This document shows positions 1 through 8,908 of a stretch of DNA of 64,000 nt, one piece after another. Origin of the DNA: JAABTH01 sp964492615 (GTDB lineage: Bacteria > Bacillota > Dethiobacteria > DTU022); NCBI GenBank assembly GCA_964492615.1, contig CAZBKZ010000011.1:1-64000 (forward strand). Reading direction: 5' to 3'. The notes under the pieces were generated by a model. That model worked only from the letters and a program-made list of their open reading frames with translations, was not told the origin of the DNA and searched no databases. Positions within the stretch are counted from its first letter, which is position 1; each line of letters begins with the position of its first letter. The position numbers and the translations under genes were made by a program.

Positions 1-97
1 ACTGGATATTTATATACCATTATACATAATTACTAATATATTGCAACTGTGGTGAATAATGCTTTACAACGAATAATTTCTGTATTGCCGTCATAAT

Positions 98-106
98 TGT
101 TATAAT
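98..106 (+). promoter_or_regulatory. Extended -10 promoter for mtnA
   Basis: TGTTATAAT is a TGn extended -10 element with a perfect TATAAT hexamer (101-106); no good -35 is visible. Transcription would begin near 113, after the TTG at 111, which argues that mtnA starts at the ATG at 156. Confidence 0.5.
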
Positions 107-155
107 ATCTTTGAATAACCTAGCTTCAACTCTAATTAAAAAGCAGGTGCATATT

Positions 156-1199
156 ATGAACAGCATCGAGCCGATTCGCTGGCAGGACGACTGCCTAGTT
201 CTTCTTGACCAAACTATGCTTCCCGGAAAGTTAGTTTATAACAAATACTGTGATGCCGAGAGCATACATCAAGCTATAAAAACCATGGTTGTAAGAGGTG
301 CCCCTGCAATCGGCATAACGGCAGCCTACGGGTTGTACCTGGCTATCAGGGATTATAAAGGCGATATAAAAGAGGACTTTATCAAAACATTCGAAGCTAA
401 AGCAGATTATCTGGCTACTGCCCGCCCTACTGCAGTAAACCTCTTCTGGGCCCTGGACAGGATGAAACATTTAGTCTACAGGCATCAGAATGAACCGGTA
501 GAAAAAGTTATAGCGCTGCTTCTGGAAGAAGCAATTAGAATACACAGGGAAGATGGAGAGATTAACCGCAGCATTGGCGAAAACCTTTTAAAACTGCTGA
601 AAGACGGAATGGGTATTTTAACCCATTGCAATGCCGGTATACTGGCCACTTCAAAATATGGAACGGCAACAGCGCCACTTTACCTGGCTCATGAAAAAGG
701 TTGGAAGCTAAAGGTATTTGCAGATGAAACTAGGCCCAGGCTCCAGGGAGCATCGCTGACCGCATTTGAACTCAAAGAGGCGGGGATCGACGTTACCCTG
801 ATCACGGACAATATGGCCGCCCATGTGATGTCACAGGGCCGGGTCAATGCCGTCATCGTTGGAACTGATCGTGTGGCAGCCAACGGCGATGTGGCTAACA
901 AGATCGGCACTCTTGCCCTTTCCATAATAGCCGTTTATTATGGAATCCCCTTTTACGTTGCCGCTCCCACTTCCTCCATTGACATGTCCTTAAGCAGCGG
1001 GGATATAATACCTATTGAGGAGAGGGATATACGCGAAGTAACAGAGCCTCTGGGCATAGCGGCAGCCCCACCTCACTGCAAGGCTTACAATCCTGCTTTT
1101 GACATAACCCCGGCAAAAAACATAACAGCAATTGTCACCGAAAAAGGTATCATACGCCCTCCCTACCTGAACAGCCTGAAACAAATGATGAACAGGTAG
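156..1199 (+). CDS. mtnA: S-methyl-5-thioribose-1-phosphate isomerase
   Basis: Isomerises methylthioribose-1-phosphate to methylthioribulose-1-phosphate in the cytosolic methionine salvage pathway. The 347-residue protein carries the family signatures VVRGAPAIG, THCNAG, RPRLQGASLTAFEL and GTDRVAANGD. C158 and D238 fall where the catalytic Cys and Asp of the B. subtilis enzyme sit. I chose the ATG at 156 because AGGTG lies 6 bases upstream; an in-frame TTG at 111 would add 15 residues but lies before the predicted transcription start. No other salvage gene (mtnK, mtnP) is adjacent, so it may work alone or feed a different thioribose shunt. The next gene is convergent. Confidence 0.93.
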   Translation: MNSIEPIRWQDDCLVLLDQTMLPGKLVYNKYCDAESIHQAIKTMVVRGAPAIGITAAYGLYLAIRDYKGDIKEDFIKTFEAKADYLATARPTAVNLFWALDRMKHLVYRHQNEPVEKVIALLLEEAIRIHREDGEINRSIGENLLKLLKDGMGILTHCNAGILATSKYGTATAPLYLAHEKGWKLKVFADETRPRLQGASLTAFELKEAGIDVTLITDNMAAHVMSQGRVNAVIVGTDRVAANGDVANKIGTLALSIIAVYYGIPFYVAAPTSSIDMSLSSGDIIPIEERDIREVTEPLGIAAAPPHCKAYNPAFDITPAKNITAIVTEKGIIRPPYLNSLKQMMNR

Positions 1200-1233
1200 T
1201 AATAAATAACTTTTGTACATTATGCAATGCCTC

Positions 1234-3576
1234 TTAATATGGAAATACCAGAGGTAACAGCAGAACACTGACAACCAGAACAATCAGTACAAGTGGAAAT
1301 CCATTTTTAACATAATCACTGAAGCGATAACCACCCGGGCTCATAATTAATACATTAGCCGGATGAGAAACCGGGGTCATGAAACTGGCGGCAACGGAAT
1401 AAGCGATCCCCATCACGAAGGGATAGGGAGACAAACCCATCCCCAGGGCCGTAGCCATGGCAATAGGAGTCATAACGACAGCATTTACCGCACTGGGGAT
1501 AAACTGGTTTAAAATCATTGTCAGTATCATCAGTGCGGCAAGTATTGCCGTTGGTCCAAAGCGACCGACAAAACCGATCACCGTATCAGCAACCAGCGCT
1601 GCAGCTCCTGTCTGCTGCATAGACATGCCCAGAGGAAGCATTGCTGCTATAAGAAAAACCGCTTTCCATTCTATTGCCCTATAAGCCTCTTCAACCGACA
1701 GGCAGCGGGTGACAATCATTAATAAAGCGCCCGCAATTGCCGCCACATATATAGGCAGCCAGTTTAAAATTGTAACTAATAATACCCCCAGCATGATCAA
1801 GCCGGCAACCGGAGCCTTACTAACCAAAGGCTTTTCACGGTAATCGAGGTCAAGTATTACATAATCCGGATCACGCGATAAAACTTCGTATTTTTCTCTT
1901 GTGCCAAGACATAATAATGTATCGCCAAATTCGAGACGCCTATCGTTAAGGCCGGTTCTGTATGCCCGATCACCTCTCCATATCGCCAATACAGAAATAC
2001 CGAACTTTTCGCGAAAATTCAGCTGGGCCAGGGTTTTTCCGGTTATTGATGAGTGAGGTGAGAGCATCACTTCAACCACCAGCATTGTATCAGTTTCAAG
2101 ATCCTTTAAGTCAACATCCGGGTTTCGCTCGATACCCATGGTTTGATGTCCCCGTAAAACCTCTATATCAACCGGACGACCTTCAACGAGCAAGAGATCA
2201 TCTTCTTTAAGCCTGGTTCCCGGATTTGGAATGCTAAGTTCATCTTTACCGCGAACAATTTTAAGGATTGATATCCCGTAAGCCCTGGGCAGACGGATAT
2301 CTTTAATTGCGCTGTCAACTAAGGGCGAACCTTTGGGAATACGCAGGTAAAGCAACCTTTCATCAAGGTTATATTTTTCATGGTTACATTCACCGGACGG
2401 GCAAAAACCATCATGCCCCTGGAGTGATTCAAGCTTAATGTGCCTGCCTCTGAACAAAAGACGATCGCCCGGTTTAAATACTTCGTCCTGGAGATTTGTA
2501 CGACGAACCATATTGTTGCGGTAAACAGCAAGCAGATCAAGCCCCATTTTATTTCTAGCATCCAGTTCAACCAGTGATTTACCATTAAAAACGGATGTTT
2601 GATCAACTTCAAGTTCTATTAATCCAATTTCATCAGAAACCAGGCAGGAAGCATCCATTGGTTCACTTTCTATCACGACTACCGGTTTACCGCTGAGCTC
2701 ATCTATCATATCAAGCCTGCCCAGGACCAGCAACTGATCACCAGACTTCAGCTCCAGGAATGAATCCGGCAAATTATGAACTCCCTCATCACGGATGATG
2801 CTTAGAACGTTCAAGCCCAGCGCCCGTCCGAATCTGCTTTCTAATAATGTTTTACCAGCCAGCTGATTCCCGGGAGGAATGTTGATTAAAGCCAGTCGCT
2901 CCTGAAGATCATAATGTTCCCTGTAATCAACCCTGGGATTAACATGGTCAACTGAGGGAGTCTTGCGTGCTGGTAGCAACCTCCTGCCAATCAATATCAT
3001 ATATATGATTGATACCACCAGGATTACTATACCTACCGGCGTAAAATCAAAGAGACCGGGTACGCGCATCCCTGCTTCCCTGAGAAACTCCACAACAACC
3101 AGGTTCGACGCGGTACCGATTAGGACAAGCATGCCACCCACAGTAGTCCCCTGCACCATTGGCATTAGAAGCTTTGATGCCGAACGACCGGTCCGGTTTG
3201 CTATATTCAGGGTTACCGGTAAAAAAATCGCAGCCACTCCTACATTTATTACAAAAGCAGATACTGCAGCTGTACTGCTCATTAATACAGCCAGTAAACG
3301 GCTTTCTGCTTTGCCTGCCAGATGCAGAACATAGTCAGCCAGTTTTGCCGCAACACCGGTACGGCCGAGACCGGCTGATAGAATAAACACTGACCAGGTG
3401 GTTATCACTGCCGGGTTGGAAAACCCTGCGATACTATCTTCAGGAGTAATCAGACCAACCAGCACCAAAATAACCAGAACCAGCAAGGCAACCAAATCAG
3501 CTCTTATCAACTCAGTCACAAATAAAATTACAGCCAGTAACAAAACTGCAAAAGTGAGACCAATCTCCATGGTCAT
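1234..3576 (-). CDS. SLC13/DASS-type permease with four RCK_C-like repeats
   Basis: Probable sodium-coupled anion symporter (sulfate, di- or tricarboxylate) of the inner membrane. Residues 1-205 hold about six membrane segments, residues 215-575 form a soluble insert, and 585-780 hold the second membrane half with a TASNLVVVEF-like and a PSAVNAVVMTPIA-like hairpin motif typical of this fold. The insert contains four similar blocks of about 70 residues, each ending in a 'GD/DD-LLLVxG' strand pattern as in TrkA_C/RCK_C domains; relatives usually have two. The start at 3576 follows AGGAGAGG (3585-3592); the in-frame ATG at 3618 lacks a binding site. Substrate cannot be told from sequence. It is convergent with mtnA. 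Confidence 0.85.
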   Translation of the reverse strand: MTMEIGLTFAVLLLAVILFVTELIRADLVALLVLVILVLVGLITPEDSIAGFSNPAVITTWSVFILSAGLGRTGVAAKLADYVLHLAGKAESRLLAVLMSSTAAVSAFVINVGVAAIFLPVTLNIANRTGRSASKLLMPMVQGTTVGGMLVLIGTASNLVVVEFLREAGMRVPGLFDFTPVGIVILVVSIIYMILIGRRLLPARKTPSVDHVNPRVDYREHYDLQERLALINIPPGNQLAGKTLLESRFGRALGLNVLSIIRDEGVHNLPDSFLELKSGDQLLVLGRLDMIDELSGKPVVVIESEPMDASCLVSDEIGLIELEVDQTSVFNGKSLVELDARNKMGLDLLAVYRNNMVRRTNLQDEVFKPGDRLLFRGRHIKLESLQGHDGFCPSGECNHEKYNLDERLLYLRIPKGSPLVDSAIKDIRLPRAYGISILKIVRGKDELSIPNPGTRLKEDDLLLVEGRPVDIEVLRGHQTMGIERNPDVDLKDLETDTMLVVEVMLSPHSSITGKTLAQLNFREKFGISVLAIWRGDRAYRTGLNDRRLEFGDTLLCLGTREKYEVLSRDPDYVILDLDYREKPLVSKAPVAGLIMLGVLLVTILNWLPIYVAAIAGALLMIVTRCLSVEEAYRAIEWKAVFLIAAMLPLGMSMQQTGAAALVADTVIGFVGRFGPTAILAALMILTMILNQFIPSAVNAVVMTPIAMATALGMGLSPYPFVMGIAYSVAASFMTPVSHPANVLIMSPGGYRFSDYVKNGFPLVLIVLVVSVLLLPLVFPY

Positions 3577-3672
3577 CCAGTAAACCTCTCCTATCAGAAT
3601 CAACATCAATGCGTGCACGGTTCAAAACGAAATAACCTGTATAAAAGAAGAATAAACTGAAGTTTTTCAACC

Positions 3673-3703
3673 ATTATAGCATAACTGGCTGCAGCGCTGT
3701 AAA
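3673..3703 (-). promoter_or_regulatory. Promoter for the SLC13-type permease
   Basis: On the minus strand TTTACA (3698-3703) is followed after 19 bases by TATAAT (3673-3678) preceded by TGC, an extended -10. It lies about 100 bases upstream of the permease start, in the 277-base gap shared with the divergent lipoprotein gene. Confidence 0.45.
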
Positions 3704-3766
3704 TGTTATCATACCTCACGATACAACAGAAACTAACAAACTTTAAATAGCTGGCAAGATTTTTGA

Positions 3767-3795
3767 TTTACTTTCTTAAAAAGCTTGATTATAAT
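3767..3795 (+). promoter_or_regulatory. Promoter for the lipoprotein gene
   Basis: TTTACT (3767-3772), 17-base spacer, TATAAT (3790-3795). It sits 58 bases before the TTG start of the lipoprotein gene. Confidence 0.5.
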
Positions 3796-3853
3796 TGGCC
3801 TTGTCAGGTTATTTTAAGATCAGATTATATTTTCAGGAGAGAAGGTAGAAAAG

Positions 3854-4513
3854 TTGATCAGATCTAACGGTAAAGCTATCCTCACAATTGCTTTAATGCT
3901 CATTCTCTTATTAACCCTGCTCACCGCCTGCGTAAGTCCAGATGAAACGGCAGAGACAGTAGAACCAACTGAAAACACCGACCAGCCGGCTTACCAAAAC
4001 AATGAGCAACCTTCTGATGAAACAGAGGTTCCGGGCAATTGCCCGGCAGCAACCAGGGTGTTAATCGAATCATCAAACGGAGCTTATGCCGACAGGGAAC
4101 CACTGAGTTGGGATAACCCCGGCTCACAGGAAGCGCATGTCAGCAGATCCTATGGAACAGCAAGTGTTAATATTTACATTGCCAACTTTAATACTACTGA
4201 AAGCCTGAAAGACTACAAGCCTGAAGAGGGTCAGGCAATCCTTAACTTTGCCCTGCGGATAAGAAGTGAAGGTGAAGCAGTTCCACTTCAAACAGGAATT
4301 TATGATTTGCTTAGTTACGACGACAGTGATCTTTTTGTAACCCCAAAAATTATTTTAAGTGGCGGTAGCACCGTGCAAATTTCCACAAACAATATTAACA
4401 GCGCTGAATTTGAAATTACAAGTATTACTGAAACAGAAATATGCGGAGTGTTTAATATCGATGAAAAGTGGACCAGGATGGATGGAGAATTCAGGGTTCC
4501 CTTCGCCAATTAA
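3854..4513 (+). CDS. Predicted lipoprotein of unknown function
   Basis: The 219-residue product has a basic N-terminus, a hydrophobic core and a lipobox LTAC near residue 26, so it should be lipidated and anchored on the outer face of the membrane. An acidic, Thr/Glu/Pro-rich linker follows (about residues 28-60), then a beta-rich domain with no family I recognise. It begins at a TTG with GGAGAGAAGG 8 bases upstream; no in-frame ATG would preserve the signal peptide. It is monocistronic, with its own promoter and a strong terminator downstream. Confidence 0.75.
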   Translation: MIRSNGKAILTIALMLILLLTLLTACVSPDETAETVEPTENTDQPAYQNNEQPSDETEVPGNCPAATRVLIESSNGAYADREPLSWDNPGSQEAHVSRSYGTASVNIYIANFNTTESLKDYKPEEGQAILNFALRIRSEGEAVPLQTGIYDLLSYDDSDLFVTPKIILSGGSTVQISTNNINSAEFEITSITETEICGVFNIDEKWTRMDGEFRVPFAN

Positions 4514-4540
4514 TATTTTAAAAATATAGCAATAATTAAT

Positions 4541-4574
4541 AAGCTCCCGGTCAAACTGCCGGGAGCTTTCTTTT
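4541..4574 (+). terminator. Rho-independent terminator after the lipoprotein gene
   Basis: A perfect 10-bp stem AAGCTCCCGG (4541-4550) / CCGGGAGCTT (4559-4568) with an 8-base loop is followed by TTCTTTT. Confidence 0.9.
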
Positions 4575-4670
4575 ACCTGTTTGACCGGATCAGAAAAAGG
4601 AGAATAGACCTGCCCGGTAGAAAGATTTAAAAGATAGCCGACCGGATAAATATAACGGGAGATGATCATC

Positions 4671-6014
4671 ATGGAAATTGTAGTTATCGGGGGCAATGCT
4701 GCAGGAATGAGCACAGCCAGTCAGGTAAAAAGGCAAAAACCCGACTGGAATGTAACTGTGCTGGAGAAAGGATCTTATATCTCATATGCCGCCTGTGGCA
4801 TACCATACTTCGTTCAGGGTCTGGTTCCCGGATTGGAAAACCTGATAACAGTTACCCCCCGGGAAGCCGTGGAAAAAAGAAAGATAGCCCTTAAGCTGGG
4901 GCATGAAGTGTTATCGATAGACCCTGGTAAACAGGCTGTCCAGGTGAGGAACAGTGATCGCACCTATTCAAAATCATTTGACCGGCTGCTCATATCAACC
5001 GGCGCCCGACCGTCAAAAAACGGTGTAGAATATGACATTTCATCACGTGTTTTTACTGTTACCAGCCTCGAAGACGGCAAGAGACTATTAGACTTCATTA
5101 AGCAGGAAAACCCATCAGACTGTGCGGTTATCGGAGGTGGTTACATTGCCGTCGAGATGGTTGAAGCTTTTAAAGAAATTGGCTTAACAACTCACCTCAT
5201 CCACCGTCGCGACAGTCTATCGCTATCTTTTGAAAAAGAAATTTCTGATCTTGTTCTTGACGAAATGGAAAAAGAAGGGGTTGTCAGACATCTCAACGAA
5301 CCGGTGCGCAGGGTAGAAAAATCCGGGAATCGGGTGAAAGTATATACTGAAAACAATTCACTTGCTTTTGACCTGGTTGTGGTCGCTACCGGGATGGAAC
5401 CAAACAGTGACCTTGCCGTTCAGTGCGGCATTCAAACAGGAGTAAAAGAAGCAATAAGAGTTAACGATTACATGCAAACCAGCCTGCCGGTAATCTATTC
5501 GGCCGGTGATTGCACCGCGACAAAAAACCTGATTACCGGCAAAGAGATTTTCTCCCCCCTGGCGCTAAAGGCAAATAAAGAGGGTGTCACGGCAGGAATA
5601 AACATAAGCGGTGGAACGGATATTTTTCCGGGCACCCTGGGCAGCGCAGTAACAAAGTTCTGCAAACTGGGGATCGCCCGCACCGGGCTGACTCTTGGCG
5701 AAGCTATAGACAATGATATAGATGCTATAAAGTTTACTGTAACAGCAGGCAGTAAGGCTCATTATTATCCAGGCCATGGCCCCCTGACAACAGTGCTGGT
5801 TGCAGAAAAAAAAGGAGGTCGCCTGTTAGGAGCGCAGATGGCCGGCCCTGTAGATAGCGTTAAAAGAATAGATGTATATGCCGTAGCCATAACAGGACAG
5901 ATGACTGTAAAACAGCTTTATGAGTTGGATTTGGCTTATGCACCGCCATTTTCACCGGTTTACGACCCGGTTATTCTGGCTGGTCGGGTAGGGCGTAAAA
6001 AGTTTGAAAGTTAA
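4671..6014 (+). CDS. FAD-dependent pyridine nucleotide-disulfide oxidoreductase (CoA-disulfide reductase/NADH oxidase type)
   Basis: A cytosolic flavoprotein of 447 residues. An N-terminal FAD Rossmann motif GGNAAGMSTA, the single redox Cys in ISYAACGIPYF (about residue 42), an NAD(P)H-binding GGGYIAVEMVEAF, an FAD-contacting SAGDC and a C-terminal dimerisation domain are all present. The lone Cys followed by GIPY is typical of CoA-disulfide reductase, NADH oxidase and related polysulfide or persulfide reductases. Substrate (CoA disulfide, oxygen, polysulfide) cannot be separated by eye. The ATG at 4671 is preferred over that at 4662 because GGGAG ends only 9 bases before it and directly abuts the earlier one. 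It stands alone. Confidence 0.85.
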   Translation: MEIVVIGGNAAGMSTASQVKRQKPDWNVTVLEKGSYISYAACGIPYFVQGLVPGLENLITVTPREAVEKRKIALKLGHEVLSIDPGKQAVQVRNSDRTYSKSFDRLLISTGARPSKNGVEYDISSRVFTVTSLEDGKRLLDFIKQENPSDCAVIGGGYIAVEMVEAFKEIGLTTHLIHRRDSLSLSFEKEISDLVLDEMEKEGVVRHLNEPVRRVEKSGNRVKVYTENNSLAFDLVVVATGMEPNSDLAVQCGIQTGVKEAIRVNDYMQTSLPVIYSAGDCTATKNLITGKEIFSPLALKANKEGVTAGINISGGTDIFPGTLGSAVTKFCKLGIARTGLTLGEAIDNDIDAIKFTVTAGSKAHYYPGHGPLTTVLVAEKKGGRLLGAQMAGPVDSVKRIDVYAVAITGQMTVKQLYELDLAYAPPFSPVYDPVILAGRVGRKKFES

Positions 6015-6032
6015 GAACCACTTGTTAAATAG

Positions 6033-6551
6033 TTAAAAAAGATCAAGCCAACTATATTTGTTCGGAGCAGACTGTTCAAAAAAGGTTTCAGCTCTTTGTT
6101 CATTGTTAATAATTATTTCCTGAGCCTTGTATATATCTGTTCCCTGTTCACTCCCGCTTATTGATTGCTGGTTAAATAACCGGTCAGACCCGTTGTTTGA
6201 ATGATCAGGTTCATTAAAATTATTAATATTAATATCTTCATTCCCAAAAACATTATCCAGGTTAAAATCATTTTCTCTACCCTGGGCAGGCCACAAATTA
6301 TTCATACTGAAAGAATCATTAATTTCGGCCCGTCCTACGACTGTAACCTTTTCATTTAGGTAAGCCCCGGACCACGGGTCGCTGATACTTATATCCCGGC
6401 TAACAACTCCCTGTGAATTCCCACTCTGCTGTTCCATAATAAAAGTCTGCCCAAAACAAACAGAAGGTGTACTTAAAAGACCAAGCGGCAAAAAAACATG
6501 AGCTGAGAAGAAAAGAAGCATGAGAGATATAATCCTGCCAAAGCATTTCAT
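6033..6551 (-). CDS. Small secreted Asn/Gln-rich protein of unknown function
   Basis: The predicted 172-residue product starts MKCFGRII, followed by a hydrophobic stretch and a likely signal-peptidase site near FGQ (about residue 35). The mature part is short, rich in Asn, Asp, Gln and Ser, with little hydrophobic core, suggesting a disordered cell-surface or exported protein. The start at 6551 follows GGGAGGAAGGGG; an upstream in-frame ATG at 6665 has no binding site and would bury the signal peptide. I recognise no family. It is convergent with the flavoprotein gene. Confidence 0.6.
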   Translation of the reverse strand: MKCFGRIISLMLLFFSAHVFLPLGLLSTPSVCFGQTFIMEQQSGNSQGVVSRDISISDPWSGAYLNEKVTVVGRAEINDSFSMNNLWPAQGRENDFNLDNVFGNEDININNFNEPDHSNNGSDRLFNQQSISGSEQGTDIYKAQEIIINNEQRAETFFEQSAPNKYSWLDLF

Positions 6552-6788
6552 AACGATAGCCCCTTCCTCCCATATAAAAGTTGAGTAACTTAAAAACATT
6601 ATAACATGATTATTATGTAAATTAAAACAGGCCGGGTGAAGATATCCATCATACCAGAAGGACAATTAACAACTACGTAGAATTTTTAGTATAGTTTGTT
6701 TGTTTCCAAAATAAGAATAAGTATCGCTCCTTTCTCTTTTACTCCGTTAAAGTAAACCAATTTGGGATTACTGGAAGAGGTGTTTTCA

Positions 6789-7175
6789 ATGGGTAGCGAA
6801 AAAAAGAAAATAATGATTTGTGATGATTCCTTACTGATTCGCAAGAAGATGGCCATTGCTCTTGAAAATATTGGTGATTATGAACTGCTCGAAGCAGTTA
6901 ACGGTAACGAAGTCGTTAATTTGTATAAGCTGGAAAAACCTGATCTTGTTTTACTTGACCTTATAATGCCCGGTCTTGACGGACTTGAATGCCTTGAAAA
7001 AATAAAACTTATTGACAAAGACGCCCGTATAGTGATGATTACATCCGCAGGAACCAAGGAGAACCTGCAGAAAGCCCTCAGCCTTGGCGCTATCGATTTT
7101 CTGCAAAAACCCTGGAATGATGAAGATTTAGCCAATATAATCAGTAAGCTTTTAGGAGGGGATACACTTGTATGA
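6789..7175 (+). CDS. CheY-like single-domain response regulator
   Basis: The 128-residue protein is a bare receiver domain. It has the acidic pair D12/D13, the phospho-acceptor D57 in LVLLDLIMPG, a MITSAG switch strand and K107 in LQKPW. No output domain is present, so it should signal by protein contact. The ATG at 6789 follows AAGAGGTG; the in-frame TTG at 6762 has no site. The stop overlaps the next gene by 8 bases, so the two are translationally coupled, and that gene encodes a possible CheX-type phosphatase. No kinase lies nearby. Confidence 0.9.
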   Translation: MGSEKKKIMICDDSLLIRKKMAIALENIGDYELLEAVNGNEVVNLYKLEKPDLVLLDLIMPGLDGLECLEKIKLIDKDARIVMITSAGTKENLQKALSLGAIDFLQKPWNDEDLANIISKLLGGDTLV

Positions 7176-8049
7176 TAAATATTTCGGCAGCTATTTGTTA
7201 AGAAATAATATTATAGCCGTAGAAGAACTAAAAAAAATACTTGATCACATGCAGGAAACAAGGGTTAAGATTGGCACCCTGGCTATACAACAGGGACTTT
7301 TAACCGGCAGCCAGGTTGAAGAGATAATCGAGACACAAAGAAACAGTGATATGTATTTCGGTGAAATAGCAATTGCCAAGGGCTTTATATCGCTTGAAAA
7401 AATAGGAGAATTATTACGACTGCAGTCAAGGGAATCAAAACTTCAACTGGGACAGGCAGCAGTTGACTTAGGTTATTTCAATTACGAAGAACTGGATCAA
7501 AAGTTAAGAAGTTTTGAAGAGGATTCCGGCTTGAATTATGACCAGCTGGATATCCTTGAAGAAGGCAGGAATGAAGAAATAATTCGGGAGTTTGTTGATT
7601 TCGAAGGTGAAGAGTTTAAGCCTGTTTTTTATGATTATCTCTCCTTATTACTTAGAAATATTACAAGGTTCCTCGACCAGCAGCCATGGCTTGACCTTGA
7701 GAAGCAGGAAGTAAATGATAGCTACGTCTGCGCTTATCAGTACCTCGAATACAAAAGAACTATTTTCACCGCTATTCTTACCGGACAGGAATCTTTCGCA
7801 AAAATAGCAGAAATATATGCCGAAATACCGCTTGATGGAACCTCAGAATTGGCCGAAGCCTCCGTAACCGAATTTCTTAATCTCCATAACGGCCTTTTTT
7901 CGGTTAATATGTCTAACCAGGGGGAAATTGTAAGACTTGCTCCACCCAAATTTTCTATGAGTAAACCGCCTGAGATTTTGGGAAAAGCCCACCTGGTAGG
8001 AATAAATACCGGCATCGGCAAAATAATTCTGGCTTTGGGATTCAATTAA
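7168..8049 (+). CDS. MshEN-like repeat protein with CheX-like phosphatase domain
   Basis: The 293-residue product starts at a TTG, with AGGAGGGG 7 bases upstream, inside the end of the CheY-like gene. Residues 1-115 form three helical repeats of the 'GxLLIxxGxIsxxqLexaL' type found at the N-terminus of GspE/MshE ATPases (MshEN), which in some proteins binds cyclic di-GMP. Residues 135-293 resemble CheX/CheC phosphatases, including an ExxN pair (E235, N238), the catalytic signature that dephosphorylates CheY. From context, the inferred role is dephosphorylating the neighbouring receiver, perhaps in response to a nucleotide. The CheX assignment rests on the motif and fold pattern and needs a profile search. 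Confidence 0.65.
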   Translation: MYDKYFGSYLLRNNIIAVEELKKILDHMQETRVKIGTLAIQQGLLTGSQVEEIIETQRNSDMYFGEIAIAKGFISLEKIGELLRLQSRESKLQLGQAAVDLGYFNYEELDQKLRSFEEDSGLNYDQLDILEEGRNEEIIREFVDFEGEEFKPVFYDYLSLLLRNITRFLDQQPWLDLEKQEVNDSYVCAYQYLEYKRTIFTAILTGQESFAKIAEIYAEIPLDGTSELAEASVTEFLNLHNGLFSVNMSNQGEIVRLAPPKFSMSKPPEILGKAHLVGINTGIGKIILALGFN

Positions 8050-8052
8050 AAC

Positions 8053-8361
8053 ATGGTTATTCAGAAACTAATAAATGCTTTTCTGATCATTGTTTCATCT
8101 TTTTCATGGTTTACTCTGCTCTGTTCTTTAAGTATTAAAATGATGGCTCTGCGGGTAAGCCTTGAGCCGGGGGCACAGCCCATACCCGAGCTGCACACAG
8201 CTGCGCTTACCGCTTTTCTGCTTGGCCTTGGCGGAACCTTGCTGGTTCATTTAATTTATTATTTGAAAAAGACAAGGATTCGCAGCCTGTGGATTGGGAA
8301 TCTGGTAGCTACAATTTTATATGTTCCGGTTTTTCTTTTTACTCTTTTACTGATGGTTTAG
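8053..8361 (+). CDS. Small integral membrane protein, unknown
   Basis: 102 residues with three predicted membrane helices (about 5-30, 48-70 and 80-101). It begins 4 bases after the preceding stop with only a weak GGGAT-like site, so it is likely translated by coupling with the CheY/CheX-like pair. I recognise no family. Its last 15 bases overlap the convergent gene at 8347-8700. Confidence 0.6.
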   Translation: MVIQKLINAFLIIVSSFSWFTLLCSLSIKMMALRVSLEPGAQPIPELHTAALTAFLLGLGGTLLVHLIYYLKKTRIRSLWIGNLVATILYVPVFLFTLLLMV

Positions 8362-8700
8362 GGATCTTTCCAGCTCATATATGGTATAAAACCTGGTATA
8401 CATACGGGAATGAACAAAGAGCGTGTCAGCATTTTTTTGATAAAAAAGACCTGAGCCTAGCCTATCGTTAAATTTCCACCCATAACCTTCCAGGTAAGTG
8501 TTTAGAATTCCCACATCATCGCTTTTCTGAATCAGCTTTCGTTCTGACAGTGATACCAGGTTATTATTACCAAGCTCCAACCTGACAATTCCACAGGCAA
8601 CGACCAGCGGATTACCTTCCTGGAATATTGTTTCATGCCATATTATAGTGGCAATTATCAGCAGAGAAAAAAACACAACCAAGCTATTGCGTAGTCTCAC
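8347..8700 (-). CDS. Membrane-anchored small protein, unknown
   Basis: 117 residues: one N-terminal hydrophobic anchor (about residues 7-22) then a soluble domain of about 95 residues. Starts at GTG with AGGGGGCG 8 bases upstream. The 3' end overlaps the convergent membrane-protein gene by 15 bases. No family recognised. Confidence 0.5.
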   Translation of the reverse strand: MRLRNSLVVFFSLLIIATIIWHETIFQEGNPLVVACGIVRLELGNNNLVSLSERKLIQKSDDVGILNTYLEGYGWKFNDRLGSGLFYQKNADTLFVHSRMYTRFYTIYELERSLNHQ

Positions 8701-8807
8701 GAGAGCGCCCCCTGCTTAAAACATACCACAAAATAGAGCCTTTCAAAACATTTTTCAGTAGACTTAGATGCTTAAAAAACATGCAGATTGCCTGTTTTAT
8801 TAATTAA

Positions 8808-8836
8808 TTACAACAAAAGAAAAAGAATGATATAAT
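8808..8836 (+). promoter_or_regulatory. Sigma-A-type promoter for the DUF554 gene
   Basis: TTACAA (8808-8813), 17-base spacer, TATAAT (8831-8836), about 70 bases before the DUF554 start codon. Confidence 0.6.
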
Positions 8837-8908
8837 ATGCAGGTGTAATTATAGCTAAAAATGTCTATGGCTCAAAAAAAGAGATAAAACAACTAGGAGA
8901 GCTGTTCA

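Noticed and set aside
111..155. Longer mtnA start at TTG 111
   Set aside because: The predicted transcription start lies after it, and the ATG at 156 has the binding site.
2963..3334. Plus-strand open frame inside the SLC13-type gene
   Set aside because: Antisense shadow; no binding site and no recognisable protein.
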